The notes beneath the pieces are model-generated. The model was not told where the DNA came from. It saw only the letters and a program-made list of their open reading frames with translations, and ran no database searches. Position numbers and translations under genes: made by a program. DNA of 64,000 bases, taken from the NCBI RefSeq assembly GCF_900169075.1, contig NZ_LT827015.1:3116158-3180157 (forward strand), written 5' to 3'. The stretch comes from Chryseobacterium phocaeense (GTDB taxonomy: Bacteria; Bacteroidota; Bacteroidia; Flavobacteriales; Weeksellaceae). This document shows positions 51,189-60,135 of the stretch, one piece after another; within the stretch, counting starts at the first letter, position 1; each line of letters opens with the position of its first letter.

Positions 51189-52310
51189 TTACAGTTGAAC
51201 CAATTCCGTCACCTCTACATCATATCCTCCCACCTGTGGCTTGATACCAGGGTTTTGTGTAATGACTTTGAATTTATTGATTCCAAGGTTTTTCAGGATC
51301 TGAGTTCCGATACCGTAGTCACGATAGTTGTACGCCAATGTAGGATGCTGCTCCTGCCCGTCCTGATAGTTGATAAACTGTTGTAATTTTCTCAGTGTAT
51401 TTTCAGAGTTTGAAACATTATTGATGAAAATTACGGCTCCTTTTCCGGCTTCGTTGATCATATTGGTTACTTTTTCAAGTAATGGTTTTTCACCATTATT
51501 CAGTCTGGTCAATACATCAAAATAAGAATCTGAAGACTGAACTCTCACCAAAACAGGCTCATCAACGGTCCATGAACCTTTTGTCAAAGCAAAATGAATC
51601 TGGTCATTGGAAGTTTCTCTGAATGCAAAGAAATCAAACTCGCCGTAGGCTGTTTTTACTTTTCTTTCTTCTAGTCTTTCAATAAGGTTTCCTTTTTTCA
51701 ACTGATAATGAATCAGATCTTCGATGGAAACAATTTTCATATCGTGCTTTTGGGCAAAAACCTGAAGATCCGGCAGACGTGCCATGGTACCATCGTCATT
51801 CATAATCTCACAGATTACGCCTCCTTCTTTTAATCCGGCAAGACACGTAAGGTCAATCGCAGCTTCTGTATGGCCAGCTCTTTTTAAAACCCCTCCCTTT
51901 CTTGCACGAAGCGGGAAAATGTGCCCCGGTCTCATGAAATCTGTAGGTTTGGACTTTTCATCCATTAAAGCTAAAATTGTTTTGGCTCTGTCTCCTGCAG
52001 AAATCCCTGTAGAAGTTCCGTTTCCAAGAAGGTCTACAGATACGGTAAAAGCGGTTTCCTTAGGATCGCTGCTTCTGCTTACCATTACTTCAAGACCCAA
52101 CTCGTCGCATCTTTTTTCAGGAAGCGGCATACAGATCAGCCCTCTTCCGTGGAATGCCATAAAATTGATAATTTCCGGTGTTGTCAGCTCCGCAGCACAA
52201 AGAAAATCACCTTCGTTTTCTCTGTCTTCATCATCTACTACTATGATTATTTTACCATTTCTAAGGTCTTCAATAGCCTCTGGAATAGTATTCAATTTAA
52301 TATCAGACAT
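51189..52310 (-). CDS. ribB: 3,4-dihydroxy-2-butanone-4-phosphate synthase with degenerate GTP cyclohydrolase II domain
   Basis: 373 residues. The RibB half (1-205) is intact: DDEDRENEGDFLCAAE, GHTEAAIDLTCLAG and CEIMNDDGTMARLPDL. It makes 3,4-dihydroxybutanone-4-phosphate for riboflavin synthesis. The RibA half (about 210-373) keeps its N-terminal strand and RDYGIGTQILKNLGI. It has lost the zinc Cys triad: the site that reads [21 protein letters not shown] in E. coli reads VRVQSSDSYFDVLTRLNNGE here. The RQEGRGIG motif is also gone. It should not act as a GTP cyclohydrolase, so a separate ribA must exist elsewhere. Often annotated ribBA. Confidence 0.93.
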   Translation of the reverse strand: MSDIKLNTIPEAIEDLRNGKIIIVVDDEDRENEGDFLCAAELTTPEIINFMAFHGRGLICMPLPEKRCDELGLEVMVSRSSDPKETAFTVSVDLLGNGTSTGISAGDRAKTILALMDEKSKPTDFMRPGHIFPLRARKGGVLKRAGHTEAAIDLTCLAGLKEGGVICEIMNDDGTMARLPDLQVFAQKHDMKIVSIEDLIHYQLKKGNLIERLEERKVKTAYGEFDFFAFRETSNDQIHFALTKGSWTVDEPVLVRVQSSDSYFDVLTRLNNGEKPLLEKVTNMINEAGKGAVIFINNVSNSENTLRKLQQFINYQDGQEQHPTLAYNYRDYGIGTQILKNLGINKFKVITQNPGIKPQVGGYDVEVTELVQL

Positions 52311-52377
52311 GTTTACTTTTTATTTGTGCAAAGATACTTATAAAAATAGGCATCTGCCAATTAATATGAATGGTTTA

Positions 52378-53382
52378 TCAGGCTTTGGATAAAGACGTTG
52401 CGGCCTCTCTGAAAATTTCATAAGATCTCAGTCTTTTCTGATGATCGTAGATATGCGAGTTGATCATTAATTCATCCACATTGAATTTTTCCTGAAAATC
52501 TTTCATCTTTTCTTCAATTTCTGTCTGATTTCCGATCAATGTATATTTTAGTTTCTGCAACACCATAGATTTTTCCATCGGCGACCAGATATCATCCATA
52601 TCCTCAACTGGCGGAGCGAAAGGCTTTCTGTCGTTTCTTATGATATTGAGGAATGCCTGGAATAAAGTGGTGGAAATCTGATGCGCTTCTTCGGAAGTTT
52701 CAGCTGCTACCCCATTGATACAGGCTATGATGTAAGGCTGATGCAGCTGTTCTGAAGGCTGAAAATGTTCCCTGTAAATCTTAAAAGCCATTTCCATCTG
52801 CTCAGGAGCAAAGTGTCCGGCAAAAGCATAAGGAAGTCCCAGCTCTGCAGCCAGCCATGCACTATCCGTACTGGATCCGAGAATGTAAAGTGGAATATCG
52901 AGTCCTTCTCCCGGAATAGCGCGAACCAAGGCATCTGCATTATCTTTTGAAAAATAGGTCTGTAATTCCAGGATTTGTCTTGGAAACTGCTTATTGATGA
53001 TGGAAGGATTCCGGCCCAAAGCCTGAGCGGTAAGGCCGTCAGTTCCCGGTGCTCTCCCCAGACCAAGATCAATCCTTCCCGGGAAAAGGGATTCCAGGGT
53101 TCCGAACTGCTCTGCGATAACAAGCGAGCTGTGATTTGGAAGCATGATGCCACCCGATCCTACGCGTATGGTTTTGGTTCCGTTGGCAATAAAACCGATA
53201 AGAACGGATGTTGCTGAGCTGGCAATGCTCGCCATGTTGTGGTGCTCAGCCAGCCAGAATCTTTTATAGTTTAAATGTTCAGTATGGTTTGCTAAAGATA
53301 AACTGTCCTGAAACGTATCGTGAATGCTTTTTTCCTGCTTTACGGGCGCAAGATCCAGCACCGATATTTCAAAATTTTTCAT
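52378..53382 (-). CDS. LLM class flavin-dependent oxidoreductase (luciferase-like)
   Basis: 334 residues. It matches the bacterial-luciferase-like group often labelled LLM class: SVLDLAPV at the start, YKRFWLAEHHNM, RVGSGGIMLPNHSSLVIAEQFGTLESLFPGRIDLGLGRAPGTD (about residues 73-115) and ILGSSTDSAWLAAELGLPYAFAGHF. It is a single-component or reduced-flavin-dependent enzyme in the cytoplasm, with unknown substrate. It lies upstream of ribB on the same strand, 67 nt away, a flavin-related neighbour that may be coincidental. Confidence 0.9.
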   Translation of the reverse strand: MKNFEISVLDLAPVKQEKSIHDTFQDSLSLANHTEHLNYKRFWLAEHHNMASIASSATSVLIGFIANGTKTIRVGSGGIMLPNHSSLVIAEQFGTLESLFPGRIDLGLGRAPGTDGLTAQALGRNPSIINKQFPRQILELQTYFSKDNADALVRAIPGEGLDIPLYILGSSTDSAWLAAELGLPYAFAGHFAPEQMEMAFKIYREHFQPSEQLHQPYIIACINGVAAETSEEAHQISTTLFQAFLNIIRNDRKPFAPPVEDMDDIWSPMEKSMVLQKLKYTLIGNQTEIEEKMKDFQEKFNVDELMINSHIYDHQKRLRSYEIFREAATSLSKA

Positions 53383-53630
53383 ATCAGATATTTATTTTTA
53401 AAGGAAATATGGAATCACAGCAGGTAATTTCATATTTTAAATTTTAGGTTTAAAACCATACAAATTTAAACCAATAAAATTGCATTAGTTACTTTTTGTA
53501 ATTGAAAGAATGGATTGGATAGTTCAGGGAAAAACTATTGAAAATTGTATTTCCATCGTCATCTTTTGTGTATGAGAAATTGTATATATTTGAAAAGTTG
53601 CTTTTTAGACTATTTTAACATAATTGATCT

Positions 53631-54137
53631 ATGAAAAAACTATTATTAATTTTCACCATTTTAATTTTTGGAAGTAAACTAATTTCTCAAAAAATAAACA
53701 TTCCAACCAAATTTCCAACTGACTATGGCGTTTTCACATTTTCAATTGGTTCAAAGGTAACTCTTGAACTTAAAGAACTCAAAGAGGGTAAATATCAATA
53801 TCGTGTATTGAATATTGAACCATATGAAGAATATTATTCATTAGAAAAATCTAAAAAGCTCTTCTCCGAAAATCCTAAAGATAATACCGTTGAAATCTTT
53901 TTTATGGGAGCCTATTATAACGATGGAAAAGAAGATAAAGATTGGAAGACTTTACTTCACCTAAGAAATAATTTAAAAACTCCATTGGACTATAAAGCGA
54001 ACATTAAATACTATTTTAAGGATGAGTTTGAAAACACTTCAATAAATGGAGCATTTCCAAATGCTAGTTCAAATGAAATTTGGGCACATAAAATCGATTA
54101 TATCACATTATACGATTTTGAACTACTAAAATATTAA
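53631..54137 (+). CDS. hypothetical exported protein
   Basis: 168 residues, family not recognised. A signal peptide (LLIFTILIFGSKLISQ) precedes a mature domain rich in Lys, Tyr and Asn. It shows beta-strand-like alternation (FTFSIGSKVTLELKEL, YKANIKYYFKDEF). The gene is visibly more AT-rich than its neighbours, with AAA/AAT/TTA codons dominating, which suggests recent acquisition or an orphan. It lies alone between the luciferase-like and PIF1-like genes, convergent with the latter. Function unknown. Confidence 0.7.
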   Translation: MKKLLLIFTILIFGSKLISQKINIPTKFPTDYGVFTFSIGSKVTLELKELKEGKYQYRVLNIEPYEEYYSLEKSKKLFSENPKDNTVEIFFMGAYYNDGKEDKDWKTLLHLRNNLKTPLDYKANIKYYFKDEFENTSINGAFPNASSNEIWAHKIDYITLYDFELLKY

Positions 54138-54169
54138 AATAAATAGTCTAAAAACCATGATTAAGTTCA

Positions 54170-56299
54170 CTATTTATTTGATTTCTCTTTCTTAAAATTA
54201 TAGTGATTAATCAAAATTCTGATTTCATTAAATTCAAAATCATTAGGCAGCGCATTCTTCCATTCCGTTAAGGTTTCATGAGGACTTTTGTAAAATTCTG
54301 TTTCAAATGTTTTGATCTTATCCGAAGTAATTACTCTTGAAATATCCAGTAATCCCTGCTCTGCAAATTTTGCCAGATGCCCGATCACCGTTTCTTTTAC
54401 CAGACCTCTTTCCAGAGCAATTTCCCCGATGGTCTTGCCCTGTTCAAACAGTTGGAATGTCAATACCTGGGAAGGCACTTTTGCAATTTTCAGACTGATT
54501 TCCTTATCGTTTTTTTCATCTAAAAGTTTCGTTTCCAGCAGATGGGCTTCCTTCAGGCTGTTCAGGTATTCCTCAGTGTCTTCCAGCCAGTTCCTGAATT
54601 CTTCATTGTACTGCTTCAGACCTTTTGCCCCCTTAATTTCAGCATAGAATTCTTTCAGCGGATTAAAAACTTTATCCCGGATCTCTGTAAAGAAAAAATT
54701 AACCGCTCCTTTGGTTTTGCTTTCAATTTCTGACCATTCTTCTTTATTCTCAATAAAATTATTGACCTTCTGGGAAATGACCCGTTCCAGTTTTTCGAAG
54801 ATCTTTCCTAGATTAACGACTTCATGTTTCAGTTGAAGATAAAGCTGATTGGTTTTTACGTGGTCAATATTTTTTGTGGTGATGGACAGTTTATTCCATT
54901 CTTCCACTTCATTCAGAAACCACAGACAATTCACGGTACGAAGCACTTTCCTGATGCTGTAGTCATATTTTTCACGGTTCAGGATGGCTTCTACGTTATC
55001 ATTTGCAAAGGTATTCCCCTGGAATTGCAGGATTCTGTTGTCTTTAAAAATAACTTCAGGGGTGATTTTAGATTTTAAAACAATCCCTTCCAGCGTACGG
55101 CATCTGGACAGCGCCACATACACCTGGCCGGCTGTAAAGCTTTTTCCCGCATCTATGATCACTTTATCAAACGTCAGCCCCTGGCTTTTGTGAATAGTAA
55201 CCGCCCAAGCCAGTTTTATCGGGAACTGCTCAAAACTTCCCAGAACTTCTTCTTTGATATTTTTTTCAGTGTCCAGGAAATATTTTTTCTGTTCCCAGAC
55301 TTCCCGTTTAACGGTAATTTCCCTTTCACTGCCTTCAAGGACCACTTTTATTTCATTATCGTCCAAAGAAGAAATTTCCCCCAATTTCCCATTGAAATAT
55401 TTTTTTTCTCCGGTAATATCATTTCTGATGAACATGACCTGTGCACCCACCTTTAATTCTAAAAACTGTTCATTCGGGAACTGGTTTTCCTTGAAATCCC
55501 CGAAGAGCTTAGCCTCATAAGTTTTAACGGTCAGATTGATTTCCTCCAGCTTTTCCTGATTGATTTCATCCGCCATTTTATTGTGTGAACACAGATAAAC
55601 GTAAGAATCTGTTCCTGCTTTGAAATCAGGATCATATCGTTCATTCAGGTCTTCAAAATTGATATTGGCCACATCACCGTCACGGATAGCATTCAGGATT
55701 TCCAGGAACTTTTCATCGGACTGCCTGTACACTTTGGTCAGTTCAATGGTCAGCAGCGGAATATCTTTCACCGCCAGACTGTCGAAAAAGAAGGGCGACT
55801 GATAGCAGATCTTTAAAATATGCTCATCCCGGACCACCGGCGGAAGCTGGTACAGATCCCCGATAAACAACATCTGAACCCCGCCAAACCGCTGGTTATT
55901 CCGTCTGATAAATCTCAGCGAAAAATCCATCATATCAAGGACATCAGCTCTCAACATAGAAACCTCATCAATAATAAGGACCTCCACTTCGCGTAAAAGT
56001 TTCAGTTTATCTTTTCTGTATTTGAAATGCGGCATCAGATCAGCAATATTATTCGCCAAACTTCCGTCAATACGGTCTGTAGTCGGTAAAAAAGTTCTTA
56101 AAGGCAGCCCAAACATGGAATGAATGGTTACTCCACCGGCATTGATTGCAGCAATTCCCGTAGGTGCCACTACAATATACTTTTTCCTTGTTTTCTTTAC
56201 AAATTCATTAAGGAAAGTTGTTTTTCCGGTTCCGGCTTTCCCCGTAAGAAAAACGCTTCTGTTGGTATGCTCTATTAAGTCAAAAAAATGATTGTTCAT
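54170..56299 (-). CDS. PIF1-like helicase with C-terminal HTH domain
   Basis: 709 residues. The N-terminal AAA/SF1 helicase region (about 1-440) has FLTGKAGTGKTTFLNEF (Walker A), VVAPTGIAAINAGGVTIHSMF, VLIIDEVSMLRADVLDMMDF (Walker B) and TIHKSQGLTFDKVIID (motif V-VI). This is the Pif1/RecD type. After a helical linker (about 470-600) comes an HTH_40/RQC-like domain (about 625-700, TIGEIALERGLVKETVIGHLAKFAEQG, spread over positions 633-660). It probably unwinds DNA in replication or repair; its biological role in Bacteroidota is not defined. Confidence 0.9.
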   Translation of the reverse strand: MNNHFFDLIEHTNRSVFLTGKAGTGKTTFLNEFVKKTRKKYIVVAPTGIAAINAGGVTIHSMFGLPLRTFLPTTDRIDGSLANNIADLMPHFKYRKDKLKLLREVEVLIIDEVSMLRADVLDMMDFSLRFIRRNNQRFGGVQMLFIGDLYQLPPVVRDEHILKICYQSPFFFDSLAVKDIPLLTIELTKVYRQSDEKFLEILNAIRDGDVANINFEDLNERYDPDFKAGTDSYVYLCSHNKMADEINQEKLEEINLTVKTYEAKLFGDFKENQFPNEQFLELKVGAQVMFIRNDITGEKKYFNGKLGEISSLDDNEIKVVLEGSEREITVKREVWEQKKYFLDTEKNIKEEVLGSFEQFPIKLAWAVTIHKSQGLTFDKVIIDAGKSFTAGQVYVALSRCRTLEGIVLKSKITPEVIFKDNRILQFQGNTFANDNVEAILNREKYDYSIRKVLRTVNCLWFLNEVEEWNKLSITTKNIDHVKTNQLYLQLKHEVVNLGKIFEKLERVISQKVNNFIENKEEWSEIESKTKGAVNFFFTEIRDKVFNPLKEFYAEIKGAKGLKQYNEEFRNWLEDTEEYLNSLKEAHLLETKLLDEKNDKEISLKIAKVPSQVLTFQLFEQGKTIGEIALERGLVKETVIGHLAKFAEQGLLDISRVITSDKIKTFETEFYKSPHETLTEWKNALPNDFEFNEIRILINHYNFKKEKSNK

Positions 56300-56384
56300 C
56301 GTGCTCCAAAATTACGGAAATGAATTTGAATTTCTTACCTTGGCATAACTTTTGAAAATTCTTTAACAGAAAAGAAATTTATAA

Positions 56385-56834
56385 ATGAAAAAATTCCTAA
56401 TCCACATTCCATTACTGGTATTATCTACTACATTTACCTTTATTTCATGTACTTCATCCAAAAATATGGATACGAATCTTCCTAAAGATATTGCAGAAAG
56501 ACCCGCAGATGAAGATAGCCAGAAATATGAGCAGGCTCAGCTGGATAAATTAAAGGCGGCCATTGAATCTGAATCATCCAGGGAAAAATGCGCCAATGCA
56601 TCAGAATGGACATTTGCCCCTATGGGTGCGAAAGCCTGTGGAGGACCTCAGCAATACATCGCATTTCCTAAAAAAATGGAAACTACCCTGCTACCGAGAA
56701 TCGAAGAATATACTCAGAAAGTAAAGGCTTTCAATGAAAAATATAATATTGTATCAGACTGTATGATGATTATGCCGCCTACCTCCGTTAAATGCATCAA
56801 TGGAAAGGTCCAGCTGATCACAGCAGAACAATAA
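56385..56834 (+). CDS. hypothetical lipoprotein
   Basis: 149 residues. A signal with lipobox Cys (TFTFISC) is followed by TSSKNMDTN, so it is a membrane-anchored lipoprotein. The mature part has four Cys, in REKCANASEW, AKACGGPQQYIAF, VSDCMMIMPP and VKCINGK, which could form two disulfides. The block SEWTFAPMGAKACGGPQQYI is typical of a small Bacteroidota lipoprotein family whose function I do not know. It diverges from the PIF1-like gene across 85 nt and ends before a clear terminator. Confidence 0.8.
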   Translation: MKKFLIHIPLLVLSTTFTFISCTSSKNMDTNLPKDIAERPADEDSQKYEQAQLDKLKAAIESESSREKCANASEWTFAPMGAKACGGPQQYIAFPKKMETTLLPRIEEYTQKVKAFNEKYNIVSDCMMIMPPTSVKCINGKVQLITAEQ

Positions 56835-56906
56835 AAGAAAAAATCAAAGCAAAGGTTATATATCCAACACAAAACTCAACTCAGGAGTTGATACTAAGGA
56901 TTGAAA

Positions 56907-56934
56907 AAAGCTCTATCGGTTATGATGGAGCTTT
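56907..56934 (+). terminator. Terminator of the 56385 lipoprotein gene
   Basis: An 11-bp stem, AAAGCTCTATC / GATGGAGCTTT, with one G-T pair, a 6-nt loop, then TATTG; 72 nt past the stop. Confidence 0.7.
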
Positions 56935-56964
56935 ATTGTATTATGTAAGATGTAAAAAGTAAAA

Positions 56965-57104
56965 TGTATTAATGATTATTTTTGATGCCAGATATGAGAC
57001 ATTAGATTTCAGACAAGCGTATGATAAAGTAAAAGTTGTGTTAAATTTTAATAACTCTAAACTTATAACTCATACTTCATAACTCTAAAACTCTCCCACT
57101 CAAA
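56965..57104 (-). repeat. Heptad-periodic element after the carbonic anhydrase gene
   Basis: On the minus strand, directly after the TAG stop, come heptads GAGTGGG AGAGTTT TAGAGTT ATGAAGT ATGAGTT ATAAGTT TAGAGTT. ATTAAAATTTAA follows, and then GTCTGAA ATCTAAT GTCTCAT ATCTGGC. The order and orientation relative to the gene are the same as in the plus-strand copies. Confidence 0.7.
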
Positions 57105-57638
57105 CTAGCTACCTACCTCCAGGTTCTCCTTATACCATGAAGAATATTTCACATAATTATCTGCGATCCTGTTGACTTCACCTTCCAGCAGCTGGGCTGA
57201 AATATCTTTTATTTTCCTGGCAGGAACCCCGCCCCATACTTCTCCGGACTTGATGTGGGTTCCCTGTGTTACTACGGAACCTGCGCCCACAATAGAATTT
57301 TCTTCTACAAGGCAATCATCCATTACGATAGCGCCCATCCCGATCAGAACATTATCTTTGATGGTACAGCCGTGAACGATTGCATTGTGTCCGATAGAAA
57401 CATTGTTTCCTATATTTAAAGGGTGTTTCTGATAGGTACAGTGCAGCATAGCATTGTCCTGAACATTTACTTTATCGCCCATTCTGATGTAGTGCACATC
57501 ACCCCGGATCACTGCATTATACCAGATGCTGCAGTTGACTCCCATGGTAACGTCACCGATAACGGTGGCCGTTTCTGCCAAAAATGTACCTTCCCCTATC
57601 TGAGGTGTTTTCCCTAAAAGTTCTTTTACAATTGCCAT
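57105..57638 (-). CDS. gamma carbonic anhydrase family protein
   Basis: 177 residues made of left-handed beta-helix hexapeptide repeats (VIGDVTMGVNCSIWYNAVIRGD and following). Three zinc-type His are visible in MLHCTYQKHPLNIGNNVSIGHNAIVHGCTI, as in the Cam/CaiE/YrdA group. The family includes true carbonic anhydrases and inactive scaffolds; which one applies here cannot be told. It should be a cytoplasmic homotrimer. The heptad element begins right after its stop. Confidence 0.92.
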   Translation of the reverse strand: MAIVKELLGKTPQIGEGTFLAETATVIGDVTMGVNCSIWYNAVIRGDVHYIRMGDKVNVQDNAMLHCTYQKHPLNIGNNVSIGHNAIVHGCTIKDNVLIGMGAIVMDDCLVEENSIVGAGSVVTQGTHIKSGEVWGGVPARKIKDISAQLLEGEVNRIADNYVKYSSWYKENLEVGS

Positions 57639-57760
57639 AGCTTTAATTTGAAAATTTGAAAATAAGTTAATTTGAACATGCAGATTCTGCCGGCTTTCTA
57701 TAACTTCTGATATTTTATTTGAATAAAAATAAGCTTATTTGAAAAAATAATACCATTAAA

Positions 57761-57866
57761 GTCTGATATCTGATATCTGCAATCTCACATCTAACCTCAA
57801 ATTTCTATTTCTAAATGACGGTGATAGCAAAAATCTAATTTCTAATCTTCAACTTCTAATTTCTAA
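57761..57866 (+). repeat. B-type heptads before the Nfu gene
   Basis: GTCTGAT ATCTGAT ATCTGCA ATCTCAC ATCTAAC (57761-57795), then looser TTCTATT and TTCTAAT units up to the promoter of the Nfu gene. No A-type array precedes it here. Confidence 0.65.
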
Positions 57867-57871
57867 TTGCG

Positions 57872-57879
57872 TATTTTTG
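57872..57879 (+). promoter_or_regulatory. -7 element of the Nfu gene
   Basis: TATTTTTG, a full TAnnTTTG match, 21 nt before the ATG at 57901. The -33 region falls in the heptad sequence and has no good TTG. Confidence 0.45.
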
Positions 57880-57900
57880 TATCTCAAATTTAACGAAAAA

Positions 57901-58779
57901 ATGCGTACGATACTTATAGAACCAACTGAAAACCCGAAAGTGATGAAATTTGTCGCGGATTATAACCTGATCCCGGGCTCTTTAGAGTTGGACAGAAGTT
58001 CAGATATTTCAGAAATTCCTTTAGCTCAGGAACTTTTCAACTATCCTTTTGTGGAAAGAATTTTTGTTACGGCTAATTTTGTAGCAGTAGCAAAACAGGA
58101 CACTGTAGAATGGGAACATGTAGCAGAAAGCCTGAAAAATGTAATTGAAGATGAATTGCTGGCCAACCCGAGAATTTACCTTCAGAAAAAGAAGGAAATG
58201 TATCAGATCTATGCGGAAATGACGCCTAATCCAAATGCGATGAAGTTTGTTTCCAATAAAATGCTGATTGAAGGTTTTGTGGAAGTAAAATCAAGAGAAA
58301 CCGCAGCCGGCGTTCCTTTAGCAGAGGCTATTTTTAAGGAATTTGAATTCGCTAAAGAAATCTTTATTTCTGACAATTTTGTGGCCGTAACCAGAGATGA
58401 ATCTGTAGAATGGCATCAGGTGATGATGGCGGTACGCGGTTTTATTGCGGAATACCTTCAGAACGGAGGAGAAATTTCAACTATTGAAGCTCAGAAACAT
58501 GAAAACCCTGTTGAGAAAATTATCAACAGAGAATATACCGACGACGAACAGAAAATTTCTGATATCTTGAACGAATATGTAGCCCCTGCAGTGGAAAACG
58601 ACGGTGGAAAAATTTCATTGATGGAATACGACCAGGAACATAAAACCGCTAAAATGCTTTTACAGGGAGCGTGCTCAGGATGTCCAAGCTCTACAGCTAC
58701 TTTGAAAAACGGAATTGAAAATATTTTAAAACAGTTCGTTCCGGACCTGGTGGAGAGAGTGGAAGCGGTGAACGGATAG
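57901..58779 (+). CDS. NifU-like Fe-S scaffold/carrier with duplicated Nfu N-domain
   Basis: 292 residues from MRTILIEPTENP at 57901; an eight-codon extension to 57877 is unlikely because it overlaps the -7 box. Two Nfu_N domains in tandem (about 1-90 and 100-195) share the words TPNPNAMKFV / PTENPKVMKFV and NFVAV. They are followed by the NifU C-terminal domain (about 215-292) with CSGC (Cys258, Cys261), which binds a 4Fe-4S cluster in a dimer and delivers it to target proteins. Usual Nfu proteins have one N-domain. The protein is cytoplasmic. The heptad array begins immediately after the TAG stop. Confidence 0.92.
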   Translation: MRTILIEPTENPKVMKFVADYNLIPGSLELDRSSDISEIPLAQELFNYPFVERIFVTANFVAVAKQDTVEWEHVAESLKNVIEDELLANPRIYLQKKKEMYQIYAEMTPNPNAMKFVSNKMLIEGFVEVKSRETAAGVPLAEAIFKEFEFAKEIFISDNFVAVTRDESVEWHQVMMAVRGFIAEYLQNGGEISTIEAQKHENPVEKIINREYTDDEQKISDILNEYVAPAVENDGGKISLMEYDQEHKTAKMLLQGACSGCPSSTATLKNGIENILKQFVPDLVERVEAVNG

Positions 58780-58806
58780 GAGTTTTTGGGTTGGAGAGTT
58801 TTATTA
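58780..58806 (+). repeat. Degenerate heptads leading into the array
   Basis: Directly after the stop: GAGTTTT TGGGTTG GAGAGTT TTATTA, in register with the perfect array that follows. Confidence 0.6.
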
Positions 58807-58939
58807 GAGTTATTAGTTATTAGTTATTAGTTATTAGTTATTAGTTATTAGTTATTAGTTATTAGTTATTAGTTATTAGTTATTAGTTATTAGTTATTAG
58901 TTATTAGTTATTAGTTATTAGTTATTAGTTATTAGTTAT
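58807..58939 (+). repeat. Heptamer array, GAGTTAT then 18x TAGTTAT
   Basis: Nineteen uninterrupted 7-bp units, the longest in the window, with no base differences among the 18 TAGTTAT copies. Confidence 0.96.
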
Positions 58940-59035
58940 TAAAATTAATATAACTTTATTCTATCGTAACTCTGGTCTGAAATCTGATGTCTGTTATCTG
59001 ATATCTAAATTCCTGGTTCTCCAATCCTGAATCAC
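58940..59035 (+). repeat. Heptad-periodic element, second half
   Basis: AAAATTAATATAAC (from 58941), then a spacer ending ACTCTG, then B heptads GTCTGAA ATCTGAT GTCTGTT ATCTGAT ATCTAAA (from 58975), fading into TTCCTGG TTCTCCA ATCCTGA. Confidence 0.8.
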
Positions 59036-59075
59036 ACCCTGTCAATTGAAATTATTATAATTAAAAAATAAAGTT

Positions 59076-60128
59076 TTGCAGAAAGAATCCCTAAGCTCAA
59101 AAAAAGGAATTTTATTAGTCAACCTGGGATCGCCAAGATCAACGGCGGTAAAAGATGTAAAGGAATATCTTGATGAGTTCCTGATGGATGAAAGAGTTAT
59201 TGATTACCGCTGGATTTTCCGTGCACTTCTTGTCCGCGGAATTATTTTAAATACAAGACCGGCAAAATCTGCAGAAGCTTATAAAACCGTATGGACGGAT
59301 CAGGGCTCACCGCTGATTGTAATCACTGAAAAGATTCAGAAGAAATTACAGAAAATAGTGGATGTTCCCGTGGAAATCGGGATGAGATACGCAGAACCAA
59401 GCATTGAGACCGGAATTCAAAAACTAGTGGATCAGGGCGTTTCGGAGATCGTTCTTTTTCCATTATACCCGCAGTATGCGATGAGTACTACGGAAACGGT
59501 GATTGAAAAAGCTGAGGAAGTAAGAAAAAAGAAATTCCCGGCCGTAAAAATCAATTATATCCAGCCTTTTTACAACCGGGATATTTACATCAACTGCCTG
59601 GCAGAAAGTATTAAGGAAAAACTTCCTGAAAATTTTGATGCCTTACAGTTCTCCTATCACGGAGTTCCGGAAAGACATATTTATAAAACGGATCCGTCAG
59701 ACACATGCAAAATTGATGATGCCAACTGTATCAACAGCCAGGTTGATAGTCACAATGCATACTGCTACAGACATCAGTGTTATAAAACCACAGAAGCTGT
59801 CATCGCTAAAATGGGACTTCCTAAAGAAAAAACCATCGTCTCTTTCCAGTCAAGATTAGGAAAAGATAAATGGATTGAGCCTTATACTGATGAAACGTTG
59901 GAAACCATTCCTAAAAAAGGAATAAAAAACCTGGCGATTGTATGTCCGGCTTTCGTTTCCGACTGTCTTGAAACCCTGGAAGAAATATCTGTGGAAGGAA
60001 AAGAACAGTTTCAGCAGGGCGGCGGAGAAAATTTCCATTACATCCCATGTCTGAATGATGAAGACCGGTGGATTGAGGTAGTAAAGACCCTCTGCGAAGA
60101 AAAACTGAATGATTTTTATCTGGTTTAA
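59076..60128 (+). CDS. hemH: ferrochelatase
   Basis: 350 residues. GILLVNLGSPRSTAVKDVKEYL at the N-terminus, FSYHGVPERHI with the metal-binding His, and CPAFVSDCLETLEEI with the conserved Glu. Four Cys in DTCKIDDANC and AYCYRHQC are at positions that fit extra metal or disulfide use. It inserts iron into protoporphyrin to make haem. The start is TTG at 59076: an in-frame TAA lies at 59058, and there is no ATG before residue 37. The haem-using proteins KatG, the dihaem peroxidase and the haem-binding protein depend on it. Confidence 0.95.
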   Translation: MQKESLSSKKGILLVNLGSPRSTAVKDVKEYLDEFLMDERVIDYRWIFRALLVRGIILNTRPAKSAEAYKTVWTDQGSPLIVITEKIQKKLQKIVDVPVEIGMRYAEPSIETGIQKLVDQGVSEIVLFPLYPQYAMSTTETVIEKAEEVRKKKFPAVKINYIQPFYNRDIYINCLAESIKEKLPENFDALQFSYHGVPERHIYKTDPSDTCKIDDANCINSQVDSHNAYCYRHQCYKTTEAVIAKMGLPKEKTIVSFQSRLGKDKWIEPYTDETLETIPKKGIKNLAIVCPAFVSDCLETLEEISVEGKEQFQQGGGENFHYIPCLNDEDRWIEVVKTLCEEKLNDFYLV

Positions 60129-60135
60129 AATATAT

